DNA of 64,000 nucleotides from Mycolicibacterium sphagni (GTDB lineage Bacteria > Actinomycetota > Actinomycetes > Mycobacteriales > Mycobacteriaceae): contig NZ_NOZR01000004.1 of NCBI RefSeq assembly GCF_002250655.1, forward strand, positions 248,001-312,000. Reading direction: 5' to 3'. This document shows positions 19,073 to 28,099 of this stretch, piece by piece; the first letter of the stretch is position 1, and each line of letters starts with the position of its first letter. The notes under the pieces were generated by a model. It made no database searches, was not told where the DNA came from, and was given only the letters and a program-made list of their open reading frames with translations. Position numbers and translations under genes: made by a program.

Positions 19073-19321
19073 TGTGTTCTCAACTCCTAGATAACCCCCG
19101 GTTCTTCAGGGGTGTGTTCGCTATCGACGTTCCGCATTCTGGGATCGCCAGCTTGGGGAACCACTCGATCGTTGTTGTTAATTTCGCGTAAATCAACTTT
19201 GGCCGTGTGAGTTTGGCTACAGCGCCCGTTTTCCCAGCTCGATACCCAAGAGTCGTGTGACGGCCAGCACGGCCGATGTGAGGTGTGATCGGTTTCGCTG
19301 AGCGCGCTCGAGTGGCGAGCC

Positions 19322-19915
19322 TCAGTCCTGCAAATAGCGGGTGACCATGTCGACCAATAGCTGACGCTCACGCTGCCACTCGAAGTGCGAGTCGACGATC
19401 ATCTCGACCAGCACCATTCCGCGCAGCGACGACCAAATGACTTCCGCCACAACGGGATCATCCGAGATGAGCCGGCCAAGCTGGTTGATCGCCGTGTTCA
19501 TCTCCAGCAGGTGGCGTTTCGCGCTGTCGCCGAGGGTGCCGCGGGTGGCGCGCAGAATTTCGAACGCAGCCAACGACGTTGGGCTGCTGTAACAGCGGAA
19601 TGCGGTATCGACGACAACTTCGATCCGCTCCCGCAACGCGAGATCGGCGACGTCGGCCTCGCCGAGACTCTTGAGTAGCCCGGCGACGCCTTCGTCGACC
19701 ACCGCCATCAGCAGACCGTTGCGGTCCCCGAAGTGATACTGAATCACTCCCCAGGTGACGCCGGCGCGCTCGGCGACATGCTTGGCGGTCGCGGCCAGAA
19801 ACCCCTCCTCGACCACGCAGCGGACCGTCTCGTCGATGATCATCGCCCTGGTGTCATCGCCCCGTTTGCGCGGCGACTGGGTCTGGCGGGTGGGAGGAGT
19901 GCCGAGCGCCTTCAC
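19322..19915 (-). CDS. TetR-family transcriptional regulator
   Basis: 197 residues. The N-terminal helix-turn-helix lies at about 22-68 (RAMIIDETVRCVVEEGFLA, then AERAGVTWGVIQYHFGDRNGL, the recognition-helix signature of TetR proteins). The C-terminal all-helical ligand domain is not diagnostic. It is divergent from the gene at 19945 with only 29 bp between start codons, so it very probably controls that three-gene operon and itself from the shared promoter. The inducer is unknown. Confidence 0.92.
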   Translation of the reverse strand: MKALGTPPTRQTQSPRKRGDDTRAMIIDETVRCVVEEGFLAATAKHVAERAGVTWGVIQYHFGDRNGLLMAVVDEGVAGLLKSLGEADVADLALRERIEVVVDTAFRCYSSPTSLAAFEILRATRGTLGDSAKRHLLEMNTAINQLGRLISDDPVVAEVIWSSLRGMVLVEMIVDSHFEWQRERQLLVDMVTRYLQD

Positions 19916-19944
19916 ATCGTTGACTTTATAACATTGACCCGACT

Positions 19945-21192
19945 ATGTTTCGCATTGTGAGCCAGCCCCTCAGTCGATACGCCCAGTTGTCCCGGGCGGA
20001 ACTTGCCGTCCTCGTACCCGAATTACTGCTGATCGGGCAAATGATCGATCGCTCCGGCATGGCCTGGTGCATCCAGTCCTTTGGCCGGCCCGAAATGCTC
20101 CAGATCGCCATCGAGGAATGGGCCGGTGCCAGCCCGCTCTACACCAGGCGCATGCAGAAGGCCCTGAAGTACGAGGGCACCGACATCATCACCATCTTCA
20201 AAGGCCTGCAGCTCGACATCGGCGCCCCGCCGCAGTTCATGGACTTCCGCTACACCGTCCACGACCGCTGGCACGGCGAGTTCCACCTCGACCACTGCGG
20301 TGCCCTGCTCGACGTCGAGCCGATGGGGCCGGAGTACGTCAAGGGCATGTGCCACGACATCGAGGACCCCACCTTCGACGCCACCGCCGTCGCGACCAAC
20401 GCCAGGGCTCAGGTGCGCCCGATCCACCGCCCGCCGCGCACTCCCGCGGACCGCACGCCGCACTGCGCTTGGACTGTCATCATCGACGAGTCCTACCCCG
20501 AGGTGACGGGCATCCCGGCCCTCGCCGTCGTGGCGCAAACACAGGCCGCCAATTGGGAGCTCGGGCCGATCGATCCGGACGATGAGGGCCAGGCCGACTA
20601 CTCGGGCGCCCTGCTGTCCGACGTCGATTTCGGGGCGTTCTCGCACTCCGCTCTGGTACGCATCGCCGACGAGGTGGTGCTGCAGATGCACCTGCTGAAC
20701 CTGTCGTTCGGTATTGCGGTCCGGGCCCGCGCCGGTGACAACACCCAGCTGGCCACCGACATCTGCACTAAGCAGCTCACCGGCATCGCCGGCGTGGCGA
20801 CCGAACGGATCAAGCGAGCCCTCAAGCTGTCCAACGACTTTGACGGTTTGGCCAAGGTTCTCGAACTGCACCCGCTGTTCAATCCCGCCGGGTATGTCGT
20901 CGCCGAGATCGAAGGCGGCCGTCTGCATGTCCACCCCTCGCCGTCACACGACGACGGCTCCTGGGTGTCGCTGTGCTCCCCGGCTTCACCCGCACCGCTG
21001 CAGGCCATCGCCACCGCGGTCGACCCGCATATCGCGGTGCGGATCTCTGGAACCGGCGACGACTGGACCGCCGAGTTCGAGAAGACCGACACCGCTGCCA
21101 AGGACTCTCCCGAGGTGGAGGTCACCAAATTCAGCCAGGGCGTCACCTTCGTATTCGAGGAGCGACGTTCCCTTCCGCTGACGGTGGTGTAG
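19945..21192 (+). CDS. Uncharacterised actinobacterial protein, 415 aa, with a His/Cys cluster
   Basis: 415 residues. No signal peptide or membrane span. I do not recognise a confident family. Residues 103-141 hold a dense set of possible metal ligands: H106, H110, E112, H114, D116, H117, C118, C136, H137 and D138. The C-terminal part (about 290-400) reads like a mixed alpha/beta domain. It is the first gene of an operon with a DapB-like oxidoreductase 3 bp downstream and a small protein after it, and is divergent from a TetR regulator, an arrangement typical of small catabolic operons. Enzyme function is possible but unproven. Confidence 0.75.
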   Translation: MFRIVSQPLSRYAQLSRAELAVLVPELLLIGQMIDRSGMAWCIQSFGRPEMLQIAIEEWAGASPLYTRRMQKALKYEGTDIITIFKGLQLDIGAPPQFMDFRYTVHDRWHGEFHLDHCGALLDVEPMGPEYVKGMCHDIEDPTFDATAVATNARAQVRPIHRPPRTPADRTPHCAWTVIIDESYPEVTGIPALAVVAQTQAANWELGPIDPDDEGQADYSGALLSDVDFGAFSHSALVRIADEVVLQMHLLNLSFGIAVRARAGDNTQLATDICTKQLTGIAGVATERIKRALKLSNDFDGLAKVLELHPLFNPAGYVVAEIEGGRLHVHPSPSHDDGSWVSLCSPASPAPLQAIATAVDPHIAVRISGTGDDWTAEFEKTDTAAKDSPEVEVTKFSQGVTFVFEERRSLPLTVV

Positions 21193-21195
21193 CCG

Positions 21196-22257
21196 ATGGC
21201 CCGCCGCGTCGTGCAGTGGGGCACCGGGGCGGTGGGGGTCGAAGCCATTCGCGGCATCGTCGACCATCCGAACCTGGAATTGGTTGGGGCCAAGGTCTAT
21301 TCCGAGCAGAAGGCCGGTATCGACGCCGGCGTGCTAGCCGGGCGTGAGCCGATCGGGGTCACTGCGGCGATCGATATCGACACCGCCGGCGTCGATGCCG
21401 TCCTGTACGCGCCCCGCCACCCGTCGGTCGACGAAGTCGCAGCCATCTTGGCGTCTGGCGCGAATGTCATCACCACGGCGTTCGCGTTCCACCCTGCCCG
21501 GATGGCACAGCACGACCGGGGCCGCCTGCAGCAAGCCTGCATAGAAGGAAGCAGTTCGCTGCACGGAACCGGCTTGAACCCCGGAAATCTCGGCGTCGTC
21601 ATCCCGCTGGCGCTGACCGGGATGTCGCGGACCATCGAGCACGTCCGGGTGCAGGAGCGCGCCGATTGGTCGGTCTACGACAGCGTCGAGATCACCTTCG
21701 ACCAGATGCACTTCGGCAGCCCACTCGACGAGGTCGATGCCCAGACCGACGGACTGCGATTCACCAGTCAGCTTTTCCAGGAACAGGTTTGGCTACTCGG
21801 GGATGCGCTGGGGCTCGGGGTCGACGAGGTCACCACCGACCTGGAAGTGATCCCCGCCAGTGCCGACCGCGACGTGTGCGGTCGTACCCTGCGTGCCGGA
21901 ACTGTTGCCGGCCAGCACTGGCGGTGGTCGGGCTTGCGCAACGGCGAGGCGGTCGTCGAGGTCGAAACCCTCTGGACTGTGGGCGAACCCCAGCCGACGC
22001 ACTGGCCGACACCCCAACACGGGTGGACTGTCACCATCGAAGGCACACCCTCTATGCAGGCCCATTTGATGACACTGGCCAGCTTTCGCCGTGACGTTCC
22101 GCTGGCCGAGCATGTCCGGTCAGCCAGCGTGGCCACCGCGATGCAGGCTGTGAACGCCGTTGTTCCGGTGTGCAGCGCCGCTGCTGGTTTCACCACCATG
22201 GCTGACCTGCCGTTGAGCCTCTACCGAAGTTCAACTTGTCGACGGGACCAGGAATAA
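21196..22257 (+). CDS. DapB-like (dihydrodipicolinate-reductase-fold) NAD(P)-dependent oxidoreductase
   Basis: 353 residues. The N-terminal Rossmann fold has the loop VVQWGTGAVGVEAIRGI (5-21) and a strand end LVGAKVYSE, followed by the NPGNLGVVIPLALTG segment typical of the DapB-like proteins common in mycobacteria. It is not the lysine-pathway DapB: it is longer, and the DapB catalytic HH motif is not evident. Mycobacterial relatives are mostly unassigned, and some related proteins are amine dehydrogenases. Start 3 bp after the upstream stop, so one transcript. Confidence 0.84.
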   Translation: MARRVVQWGTGAVGVEAIRGIVDHPNLELVGAKVYSEQKAGIDAGVLAGREPIGVTAAIDIDTAGVDAVLYAPRHPSVDEVAAILASGANVITTAFAFHPARMAQHDRGRLQQACIEGSSSLHGTGLNPGNLGVVIPLALTGMSRTIEHVRVQERADWSVYDSVEITFDQMHFGSPLDEVDAQTDGLRFTSQLFQEQVWLLGDALGLGVDEVTTDLEVIPASADRDVCGRTLRAGTVAGQHWRWSGLRNGEAVVEVETLWTVGEPQPTHWPTPQHGWTVTIEGTPSMQAHLMTLASFRRDVPLAEHVRSASVATAMQAVNAVVPVCSAAAGFTTMADLPLSLYRSSTCRRDQE

Positions 22258-22274
22258 CGCGCACACTGGCAGCT

Positions 22275-22670
22275 ATGGAGAACAACGGACCGTTCGGGTT
22301 CGATCCCGACGATATCGATCGCGTGGTGCGGGAGGCCAGTGAAGGCCTTCGGGACGCCTTCGGGCGATTTCTGAACAGCTCCGGAGGGGGTGCCGGATTC
22401 GGGGTGCTCTTTGACGAGTTCAACCGCCGTTCCCGGCCCCGGTCACAACCGGAGACTGCGGGGGAGGCCGGCGACGGGGTGTGGGCCATCTACATCACCG
22501 ACGCCGACGGTAAGGCGCACGTCGAGCAGGTCTACCAAAGCGAACTGGACGCGCTGCGCGCCAACAAACGCAACACCGACGCCCACCGCAGTGTGCGGTT
22601 CTTGCCATACGGCATCGACGTCAGCGTCCTGGACGCAGCCGCGGACGACGAACCCGACGAGGCCGAGTAG
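22275..22670 (+). CDS. Small acidic hypothetical protein, 131 aa
   Basis: 131 residues from ATG 22275 (MENNGPFGFDPDDIDRVV). An acidic, amphipathic N-terminus with a Gly-rich turn (NSSGGGAGFGVLF) leads into a compact alpha/beta segment (VWAIYITDADGKAHVEQVYQ, ALRANKRNTDAHRSVRFLPYG) and an Asp/Glu-rich tail. No signal or membrane span. It is 17 bp downstream of the DapB-like gene, so probably in the same operon, and its stop directly abuts the convergent alcohol dehydrogenase gene. Function unknown. Confidence 0.75.
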   Translation: MENNGPFGFDPDDIDRVVREASEGLRDAFGRFLNSSGGGAGFGVLFDEFNRRSRPRSQPETAGEAGDGVWAIYITDADGKAHVEQVYQSELDALRANKRNTDAHRSVRFLPYGIDVSVLDAAADDEPDEAE

Positions 22671-23684
22671 CTACGTCGTCAAGACCATGCGGTAGCGCGC
22701 ACGGCCCTGCTCCATTGCCGCGTAGGCCTCCGCGGCCTCGGCGAGGGGCCGTTCTTCGATGCGGGCTCGGACCCCCGAGAGCACCGCGAAATGCATGGTG
22801 TCTTCGACGTCGGCCGACGTGCCCGCGGGATGCCCGACGATGCTGAAGTTGCCGAATAGTAGCTCGCCTGGACTGACCGGCAGCGGATCGAACGTGGCCC
22901 CGATGGCCACCAGCTCACCCTGCGGGGCCAACCCGCCAACCGTGGCGGCCATCGCCGCCGAATTGGCCGCGGTGGCCAGCACCACCTGAGCTCCACCGAG
23001 TGCCTGCAGAGCCTCAGCGACATCGCTAGTGGTCGAGTCGATGTAGTGATGGGCACCCAAGTCTTTCGCGTCCTTCTCCTTGCTTGCGCCGCGGGCGATC
23101 GCGATGGTCTCGAAACCCATGGCCCGAGACCACTGCAGGCCCAGGTGTCCAAGTCCACCGATACCCAGAACGGCGACACGGTCTCCGGGCTGGGCGCGGG
23201 TATGGCGCAGCGCGTTGTAGGTCGTCACGCCCGCGCAGCTCAGCGGTGCGGCTTCGGCGAACGACAATCCGTCGGGGATCCGGGCCAGTGCGGTGCGAGG
23301 CGCGGTCACCGACTCGGCGTAGCCCCCCGGGTAGTGCCAACTGGGCACCTCGAGGTTCACACACTGCATGAACTGTCCCTTGCGACAGGGCAGGCACTTG
23401 TTGCAGTTGCCGCCGAACCAGCCCACCGCCACCCGATCACCGATCGCGAATTCGTCGACACCGTCGCCGAGTTCGGCTACGGTTCCGGCGATTTCGTGCC
23501 CAAGAGTGACGGGCCAGGTCATGTTGGCGAAGGCGCCGGCGACGAAGCCGTGGTCGGTGCCGCATATCCCGCAGGCGTTGACCGCGATGCGCACATGGCC
23601 GGGAGGCGGCGACGTGGTCTCCACCTCCGCCAGCTCCAGCGGCGCCCCGGCTGATTTCACGTGTACTGCGCGATGTGTGGGCAT
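22671..23684 (-). CDS. Zinc-dependent alcohol dehydrogenase (MDR family)
   Basis: 337 residues. The catalytic zinc site is in NACGICGTDHG (about 36-46) and LGHEIAGTV (61-69). The structural zinc loop NCNKCLPCRKGQFMQC carries four Cys. The Rossmann motif is VLGIGGLGHLGLQW. These mark an active AdhA-type NAD(P)-dependent alcohol/aldehyde oxidoreductase of the medium-chain family. Substrate preference cannot be read from sequence. No gene partner is close on its strand. Confidence 0.92.
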   Translation of the reverse strand: MPTHRAVHVKSAGAPLELAEVETTSPPPGHVRIAVNACGICGTDHGFVAGAFANMTWPVTLGHEIAGTVAELGDGVDEFAIGDRVAVGWFGGNCNKCLPCRKGQFMQCVNLEVPSWHYPGGYAESVTAPRTALARIPDGLSFAEAAPLSCAGVTTYNALRHTRAQPGDRVAVLGIGGLGHLGLQWSRAMGFETIAIARGASKEKDAKDLGAHHYIDSTTSDVAEALQALGGAQVVLATAANSAAMAATVGGLAPQGELVAIGATFDPLPVSPGELLFGNFSIVGHPAGTSADVEDTMHFAVLSGVRARIEERPLAEAAEAYAAMEQGRARYRMVLTT

Positions 23685-23840
23685 CTCTTCCTCTCGGTTC
23701 AGTTGTGGCGCTGGGTATGCTGGGATTAACTCAGCATAAGGGTCTTTGACCCCATTCTCCCGCCAAGTCCGGTCGTGCGGCCCCTAATTCGGGAGACAAG
23801 GGCGTTTGACCGCAACGCTGGACCGGTCGCACATTCAGAC

Positions 23841-23868
23841 CGACGGCATCTACACAGAGATGCCGTCG
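23841..23868. terminator. Perfect 11-bp hairpin, probable terminator
   Basis: CGACGGCATCT (23841-23851) is exactly complementary to AGATGCCGTCG (23858-23868) with a six-base loop. It lies nine bases past the end of the amidase gene on the minus strand. No U-tract follows. Confidence 0.65.
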
Positions 23869-23877
23869 TTGTGCGCC

Positions 23878-24723
23878 TTATGCGTGCAGGGGAGGGGTGG
23901 CGCCGAGATAGTTCGCCACTCCCTGCGCGACCGCCTGCGCGTAGGCGGACCGTCCCTGCACGCTGGACAAAATCGCTGCGTCGGCGCTGTTCCTCATGTT
24001 GCCCATCTCGATAAGAATCGAGGGGTATTGGGCCAAGTTCAGTCCCGCCAGATCCGAGCGTCCGTAGAGGCCATCGTTGCCCCGATAGGTCGACGGCTGC
24101 ATTCCAGCGGCGACGAGCTGGTCACGCATGGTTTGAGCGAACCGCACGGCAGGTCCCGCCTGCGCATTGTTGAGCGGCGGGCTGGAGTAGTTGACGTGGA
24201 AGCCCCGTCCGTCCGCCGGGCCGCCGTCAGCGTGGATGCTCACGATCGCGTCGGGCTGCAGAGCGTTTGCCATTGCCGCGCGTTGATCCACACAAGGCCC
24301 CAGCGCATTGTCATTGCCTCTGGACAGCGCCGTTCGCACCCCCAGTGCGCTGAGCGCCGCACGGATTCTCAGCACGGTATCCCAGTTGAAGGTGTGCTCG
24401 GGATATCCGTTGTCAGTGGTGGTTCCAGTGGTCTGGCACTCTTTGGTGCCGCCGCGGCCCGTGGGAACCTGGTCGTTGATTGACGCGTCGTTCGCGCCGT
24501 TGTGGCCGGGATCGAGGAACACGATGCGGCCAGCAATCGACGAGGCGGCATTCGCTGTCGGCGATGCCATCAGAGGAATGGTGGGCAGGCTGAGTAGGAC
24601 TGGCGCACTTGCCGCATACCGCAACAGGTTCCGTCGCGATAGCGAGCCGCGGCAGCCCGACTGCGCGAGCGAATCATGGTCTTGCACGTGGGCACTGTAG
24701 CCAGCCAACCTTGGGGCCGACAT
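23878..24723 (-). CDS. Exported N-acetylmuramoyl-L-alanine amidase (Amidase_3)
   Basis: 281 residues from ATG 24723; a GTG at 24687 and an ATG at 24822 are other possible starts. A Tat-like leader (SRRNLLRYAASAPVLLSLP) indicates export, possibly folded. The amidase domain has the zinc and catalytic motifs FLDPGHNG, PEHTFNW, SIHADG and LIEMGNM. Amidases of this type cleave the MurNAc-L-Ala bond of peptidoglycan; the mycobacterial relative is Rv3717 (Ami1). All four metal or catalytic residues appear present. A hairpin follows the stop. Confidence 0.9.
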   Translation of the reverse strand: MSAPRLAGYSAHVQDHDSLAQSGCRGSLSRRNLLRYAASAPVLLSLPTIPLMASPTANAASSIAGRIVFLDPGHNGANDASINDQVPTGRGGTKECQTTGTTTDNGYPEHTFNWDTVLRIRAALSALGVRTALSRGNDNALGPCVDQRAAMANALQPDAIVSIHADGGPADGRGFHVNYSSPPLNNAQAGPAVRFAQTMRDQLVAAGMQPSTYRGNDGLYGRSDLAGLNLAQYPSILIEMGNMRNSADAAILSSVQGRSAYAQAVAQGVANYLGATPPLHA

Positions 24724-24855
24724 AGGCGCGCGGAGGCCGATATCGAATTGTGTCCGCGATGTCAAACCTGGAGCGGCGCGCTTCCCGCGACAGCAGCGAA
24801 ATCCCCGCGTGCACAGAGACATCGCTATCGCCTGTGCGACGAGCGGCCGTGCCCC

Positions 24856-24874
24856 GCAGGGACGTCATCCCTGC
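24856..24874. terminator. Short perfect hairpin in the amidase upstream region
   Basis: GCAGGGA and TCCCTGC pair perfectly around a five-base loop, in the 291-bp divergent interval between the amidase and the gene at 25015. It could be an attenuator or an operator-like dyad. Apart from this I see no gene in the interval. Confidence 0.35.
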
Positions 24875-25014
24875 ATGCGCGCTGTGAATAACATTCAAAT
24901 ACTCCTACAAGTGTTAGATCCATGCTGCGGACTCGGGTCCCGCGGTGTTGACTGCAGTCATGACCCCGGTTGGCCAACGGTGATCGCCGGGAAGTCTCCC
25001 TGATTGGAGTAGTG

Positions 25015-25338
25015 ATGAGGTTTCGGCGTGCGAAAACGTATTCCGCGATAGTCGGCGTCGGCGCGATCATCGTGGCCGGCGCTATGGTTGGGCAGACTGG
25101 CAGTCCGTCGTCTGTAAACGTTGCTGGTTCTGGAGATTCGGCAACCGGCACTACATACACCTCCCCGACGATCCCAGGGATGAGCCTGAACCCCACCGCG
25201 ATGTCCATCGGGCAGACCACGTCTACGACAGTCGCCGCAACGAGCCTGGCGATCGAGGTGGCGACTCCCACCGTCACACCGTCTGCGGTGGCGCCATGTG
25301 CAAACAACGGTGTGGTCCTTCCCGGCGGGTGTCATTGA
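25015..25338 (+). CDS. Small exported Ser/Thr/Pro-rich protein
   Basis: 107 residues from ATG 25015 (a GTG three bases earlier is equally placed), with TTGGAG upstream. A signal peptide (RFRRAKTYSAIVGVGAIIVAG) is followed by a short mature chain rich in Ser, Thr and Val and ending APCANNGVVLPGGCH, where two Cys could form a disulfide. No catalytic motif. Likely secreted or wall-associated; function unknown. Confidence 0.65.
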   Translation: MRFRRAKTYSAIVGVGAIIVAGAMVGQTGSPSSVNVAGSGDSATGTTYTSPTIPGMSLNPTAMSIGQTTSTTVAATSLAIEVATPTVTPSAVAPCANNGVVLPGGCH

Positions 25339-25476
25339 CAGATTGGGTTACTCACGACTGAGCGCGCCCACAGCGGGTGTTGGTGCTCGTTGGTGGCCAC
25401 CGTCGCCGCACCCGAAGGTGATGATCAGTGTGGCAAAGGCGGCATACTGGCCAGACAACCCTGAGATGGTGTCCTG

Positions 25477-26211
25477 ATGTCTTCGATGAAGTACCGGCTA
25501 GGCCTTTCGAGCCTCGTGGCAGCGAGCGTCTTCGCTGTGATCTGGATCGGCTTCGCCTCGGATTGGGCCTGGCTGAGTGCGATCGACAACTCGCTGCTGC
25601 GAGTAACTCATGATTTCGGTATCAAGCATCCCGCGTGGATCTCGTTCTGGGTGACCGTTTCCGCACTGCTCGGGCCACCGGCGTTCCGTTTTGTCGCCAT
25701 ACCCTTCATCGTCGTGGCGCTGGTAGAACGCCGCTGGCGGGCCGCGTGCTTCTTGGCGCTCACGATCGGAGTGTCGGATGACCTCTCGGATGCTGTCAAG
25801 AACATCAGCGACCGCCCCCGTCCGCCGTCAGCATTGGTAGCCGGCACCTCGACATCCTTCCCCTCGGGACACGCGCTCAGTGCAACTGTCGGCGTGCTCG
25901 CGCTACTAACGGTCTGCTGGTCACTCATCCCGAAGCGGCTGCACACACCCTCGATCGTGATCGGAACCGTTGTCGTCGTCACCGTCGGGGCTGCACGAGT
26001 CCTGCTCAATGTGCACAATCCGTCGGATGTCGTCGCCGGATGTGCTCTGGGCTACCTGTACTACTTGTTCTGTCTGGCTGTGGTGACGTTGAGCCCGCCA
26101 TGGCGCGCCCCTCTTGACCAGTTGGCGCTGACCCGTCGGCGATCCCGCGGAGCGGCCCCCGACCGCGAGGGCAGCCAGAACGCCGCGTCTGCCCCACCGT
26201 CGGCGAAATGA
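25477..26211 (+). CDS. PAP2-family membrane lipid phosphatase (second copy)
   Basis: 244 residues. Polytopic, with KNISDRPRP, SFPSGHALSATVGVLALLT and RVLLNVHNPSDVVAG, the three PAP2 motifs. It is collinear with the protein at 7931-8599 over nearly its whole length, including the pre-motif block (DWAWLSAIDNSLLR versus NWAWLCAVDMHLLR), so the two arose by duplication. It adds a 30-residue charged cytoplasmic tail (RRRSRGAAPDREGSQN). Probably dephosphorylates a membrane isoprenoid or glycerolipid phosphate. No operon partner. Confidence 0.9.
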   Translation: MSSMKYRLGLSSLVAASVFAVIWIGFASDWAWLSAIDNSLLRVTHDFGIKHPAWISFWVTVSALLGPPAFRFVAIPFIVVALVERRWRAACFLALTIGVSDDLSDAVKNISDRPRPPSALVAGTSTSFPSGHALSATVGVLALLTVCWSLIPKRLHTPSIVIGTVVVVTVGAARVLLNVHNPSDVVAGCALGYLYYLFCLAVVTLSPPWRAPLDQLALTRRRSRGAAPDREGSQNAASAPPSAK

Positions 26212-26360
26212 GCTGTGGGCGAGTCGGTTACCCGCATATTCGGTGATCGCCTGCCGAGCTTTTCACCGACTGTGTGGCTGCAGGCCTCCCCCAGCGGTGT
26301 CGCGTGGGTCAAACACGTGACCGAAGGTGCCGGCATCGGCCACCGACCGGCGCGTCAGCG

Positions 26361-28097
26361 TCAATCGAGAATGCGCCGGGCGACGTTAGTGGTCACCAGG
26401 TCCAGCAACTCGTCGGCGCGGCCGGCCAGGATGGTGCGGATCGCGTACAACGTGAATCCCTTAGCCTGCTCGGCGGTTATTGCCGGCGGAATGGACAATT
26501 CCTGGGGTGCTACCACGACGTCGATCAGCGCCGGCCCGTCGTGGGCCAGCGCGTCGGCCACCGCCTGCTCTAGATCCGCAGGCTGTTCGACTCGGCGCCC
26601 GAAGATCCCGATCGCTCGCGCGACGGCGCCGAAATCGGGGTTCTTCAGGTCGGTGCCGAAGTTGACCACCCCGGCAGCCTTCATCTCCAACTCGACGAAA
26701 TTGAGCGACGAGTTGTTGAAGACGATCACCTTCACAGGCAGGTTGTTCTGCACCAGCGTGAGCAGCTCGCCGAACATCATCGTCAGGCCGCCGTCGCCGG
26801 CCAGTGCGATCACCTGGCGGCCCGGGAAGGCGGTCTGCGCGCCTATCGCGTGTGGCAGCGCGCAGGCCATCGTCCCGTGGGTGAACGATCCGGAGATTCG
26901 GCGCCTGCCGTTCATCGTCAGATAGCGCGCCGCCCAAATCGTCGGCGAGCCGACGTCGAAGGTGAAAACGGTGTCGTCGGAAGCGAGCTGATTCACCACT
27001 CCGGCAACGTATTCCGGGCGGATTGGTGTGCGGTCGCGGTCGTTGACCGCCAGCGCGTCCAGGGATTTGCGGGTGCGCCGGTAATGGTCGAGCGACCTGT
27101 CCAGATGGGCCCGGTCAACCTTGCGGGATAGCAGCGGCAGCAGTGCGTCGATGGTGTCTTTCACCGTGCCGACCAAGCCCAGGTCGACCGGTGTTCGCCG
27201 GCCGAGGTGGCTCCCCCGGAGATCGACCTGAATGACGCGGGCGTCCTCGGGATAGAACTGCGAGTAGGGGAAGTCGGTGCCCAGCATCAGCAGGACGTCG
27301 GCTTCCTTGATCGCTTTGTAGCCGGAGGCAAAACCGAGCAGCCCCGTCATCCCGACGTCGAACGGGTTGTCGTATTCGATGTGGTCCTTGCCGCGGAACG
27401 CATGCACGATCGGCGAATTCAGCGTGTCCGCGAGCCGGATCAACTCGGCATGCGCGCCAGCGGTTCCCGCGCCGCCAAGGATGGTCACCCGCGTTCCCGC
27501 ATTCAGGATGGCCGCCGCGTGACGCAGCGAGTCGTCGTCGGGGCGCAGTACCGAGCGGGTCGGCAGAACCGGACGGGTGTTCCACGCCCCCTCGGGCAGC
27601 TTGGCCAGGAACACCTCGCCGGGGATCACCAGCACCGCCACGCCGTTCTGCTCGACAGCGGCCCGCATCGCGATCTCGATCAGACGTGGGGCCATTTCCG
27701 GCGTGCTAACCAACTCGCAGTACACGCTGCACTCGCGGAACAGCTCCTGGGGATGCGTCTCTTGGAAATAGCCCGTCCCGACCTCGGCCAGCGGAATGTG
27801 TGCGGCGATCGCCAGCACCGGCACGCGGGTGCGCTGCGCGTCGTAGAGGCCGTTGATCAGGTGGGTGTTGCCGGGCCCGCAGCTGCCGGCGCACACGGCG
27901 AGCTGACCTGTGAGAGCAGCGTCGGCGGTCGCGGCGAAAGCCGCCGTCTCTTCGTGGCGGACGTGCTCCCAGGTGATCCCCTCGGAGCGCCTGATCGCAT
28001 CGGTGAACCCATTGAGGCTGTCGCCGGGCAATCCGTAGACCCGCCTGACGCCGCTGGATTGCAGCGCCGCCAACATGTGCTGTGCGACGGTCCGCAC
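26361..28097 (-). CDS. poxB: Pyruvate:quinone oxidoreductase-type ThDP enzyme
   Basis: 578 residues, the length of PoxB. The N-terminal Pyr domain has the catalytic Glu in HVRHEETAAF. A central FAD-domain-like region follows (about 190-330). The PP domain holds the thiamine diphosphate motif AGDGGLTMMFGELLTLVQ, ending in NN. PoxB oxidises pyruvate to acetate and CO2, passing electrons to membrane quinone. The C-terminal membrane-binding segment typical of E. coli PoxB is not obvious. A short membrane-protein gene precedes it with 2 bp between stop and start, so they form an operon. Acetolactate synthase is the main alternative, but length and overall pattern favour PoxB. Confidence 0.88.
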   Translation of the reverse strand: MRTVAQHMLAALQSSGVRRVYGLPGDSLNGFTDAIRRSEGITWEHVRHEETAAFAATADAALTGQLAVCAGSCGPGNTHLINGLYDAQRTRVPVLAIAAHIPLAEVGTGYFQETHPQELFRECSVYCELVSTPEMAPRLIEIAMRAAVEQNGVAVLVIPGEVFLAKLPEGAWNTRPVLPTRSVLRPDDDSLRHAAAILNAGTRVTILGGAGTAGAHAELIRLADTLNSPIVHAFRGKDHIEYDNPFDVGMTGLLGFASGYKAIKEADVLLMLGTDFPYSQFYPEDARVIQVDLRGSHLGRRTPVDLGLVGTVKDTIDALLPLLSRKVDRAHLDRSLDHYRRTRKSLDALAVNDRDRTPIRPEYVAGVVNQLASDDTVFTFDVGSPTIWAARYLTMNGRRRISGSFTHGTMACALPHAIGAQTAFPGRQVIALAGDGGLTMMFGELLTLVQNNLPVKVIVFNNSSLNFVELEMKAAGVVNFGTDLKNPDFGAVARAIGIFGRRVEQPADLEQAVADALAHDGPALIDVVVAPQELSIPPAITAEQAKGFTLYAIRTILAGRADELLDLVTTNVARRILD

Positions 28098-28099
28098 GG

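Noticed and set aside
19916..19944. TetR operator palindrome between the divergent starts
   Set aside because: A TetR site is expected here, but I could find only weak symmetry (TTATAA and two TTGAC-like direct repeats), not a convincing dyad.
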